Both the position numbers and the translations under genes were made by a program. Below the pieces are notes generated by a model that was not told the DNA's origin, did no database searches, and saw only the letters and a list, made by a program, of their open reading frames with translations. A stretch of DNA of 6,871 nt. Origin: Ardenticatenia bacterium (GTDB lineage: Bacteria; Chloroflexota; Anaerolineae; Aggregatilineales; Ch27). Shown in pieces: positions 6,716 to 6,871 of this stretch (its first letter is position 1; every line of letters starts with the position of its first letter). The stretch is taken from assembly GCA_026983935.1 (NCBI GenBank), contig JALSTC010000787.1, forward strand, positions 1-6,871, given 5' to 3'.

Positions 6716-6871
6716 ATGAAACTGGCAATCAGCGGTAAGGGTGGTGTCGGCAAGACCACGCTGGCAGCTTTGCTGGCACAGACGTATGCCGATGCCGGGC
6801 GGGAGGTGCTGGCGGTGGATGTAGACCCCGCGCCATGTCTGGCCGGTGCGCTGGGCTTTCCCCCGGAACTG
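6716..6871 (+). CDS. cooC: CooC/AcsF-family nickel-insertion ATPase, 3'-truncated by window edge
   Basis: Only the first 52 codons are present; the frame is open to the last base. The product begins MKLAISGKGGVGKTTLAALL, which contains the deviant Walker A (P-loop) of the MinD/SIMIBI ATPases with its signature lysine, GKGGVGKTT at residues 7-15. Then comes VLAVDVDPAPCLAGALGFP, the switch I region. The VDxDPxxCL pattern matches what I recall of Carboxydothermus CooC1. These proteins use ATP to help load nickel into CO dehydrogenase (CooC) or acetyl-CoA synthase (AcsF). The start has a weak AGGGA at 6703-6707. Its place directly after the CFeSP and methyl-branch genes fits a maturation factor for the CODH/ACS complex. 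The nickel-binding CxC motif of CooC, if present, would be further downstream, so CooC and AcsF cannot be separated here. Confidence 0.85.
   Translation, partial: MKLAISGKGGVGKTTLAALLAQTYADAGREVLAVDVDPAPCLAGALGFPPEL

Noticed and set aside
4987..6759. A 590-codon open frame on the minus strand opposite metVF and the start of the cooC-like gene
   Set aside because: It lies antisense to a gene with clear catalytic motifs and has no family features I recognise (its product is rich in R, H, Q and L). Long antisense frames are common opposite GC-rich coding sequence with codon bias.
6830..6850. Apparent unusual DVDPAPCL in the cooC-like protein instead of the DADPNANL seen in many MinD-type ATPases
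   Set aside because: As I recall, Carboxydothermus CooC1 has a similar DPxxCL pattern, so this supports the CooC assignment rather than marking an oddity.

Overview
The window is a stretch of a bacterial Wood-Ljungdahl (reductive acetyl-CoA) operon. All supported genes are on the + strand, densely packed, and in the following order: the 3' part of acsD/cdhD (small subunit of the corrinoid iron-sulfur protein, CFeSP), acsC/cdhE (large CFeSP subunit), a possible 33-codon small ORF, acsV (the ferredoxin/ASKHA-type reductive activator of CFeSP, RACo), acsE (methyl-H4folate:CFeSP methyltransferase), a fused metV-metF gene (methylene-H4folate reductase), and the first 52 codons of a CooC/AcsF-type nickel-insertion ATPase that runs off the right edge.

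The genes form one biochemical module. MetVF reduces methylene-H4folate to methyl-H4folate. AcsE moves the methyl group onto the cobalt of the AcsC-AcsD corrinoid protein. AcsV rescues that cobalt by ATP-driven reduction whenever it is oxidised to Co(II). The methylated CFeSP then feeds acetyl-CoA synthase/CO dehydrogenase. The genes for that enzyme are not in the window, but the CooC-like maturation ATPase points to them nearby. Nothing here says whether the pathway runs towards acetyl-CoA synthesis or acetate oxidation.

The organism is an anaerobic, GC-rich bacterium. Use of the bacterial H4folate-dependent AcsE and MetF, rather than the archaeal methanopterin enzymes, argues against an archaeon. 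The fused MetV-MetF and this gene order suggest to me an uncultured Chloroflexota (Anaerolineae or Dehalococcoidia-like) lineage, but that is recalled from family knowledge and not proven by the sequence.

Gaps between genes are short (19 to 152 bp). I see no convincing promoter or intrinsic terminator. The two gaps with possible content are 2085-2236, which holds the small ORF, and 6628-6715, which holds an imperfect hairpin without a T-tract. I found no RNA genes, mobile elements, CRISPR arrays or attachment sites. This is mostly a recognisable core-metabolism operon. The points worth a second look are the small ORF, the MetV-MetF fusion, and an apparent insertion near the C-terminus of AcsE.
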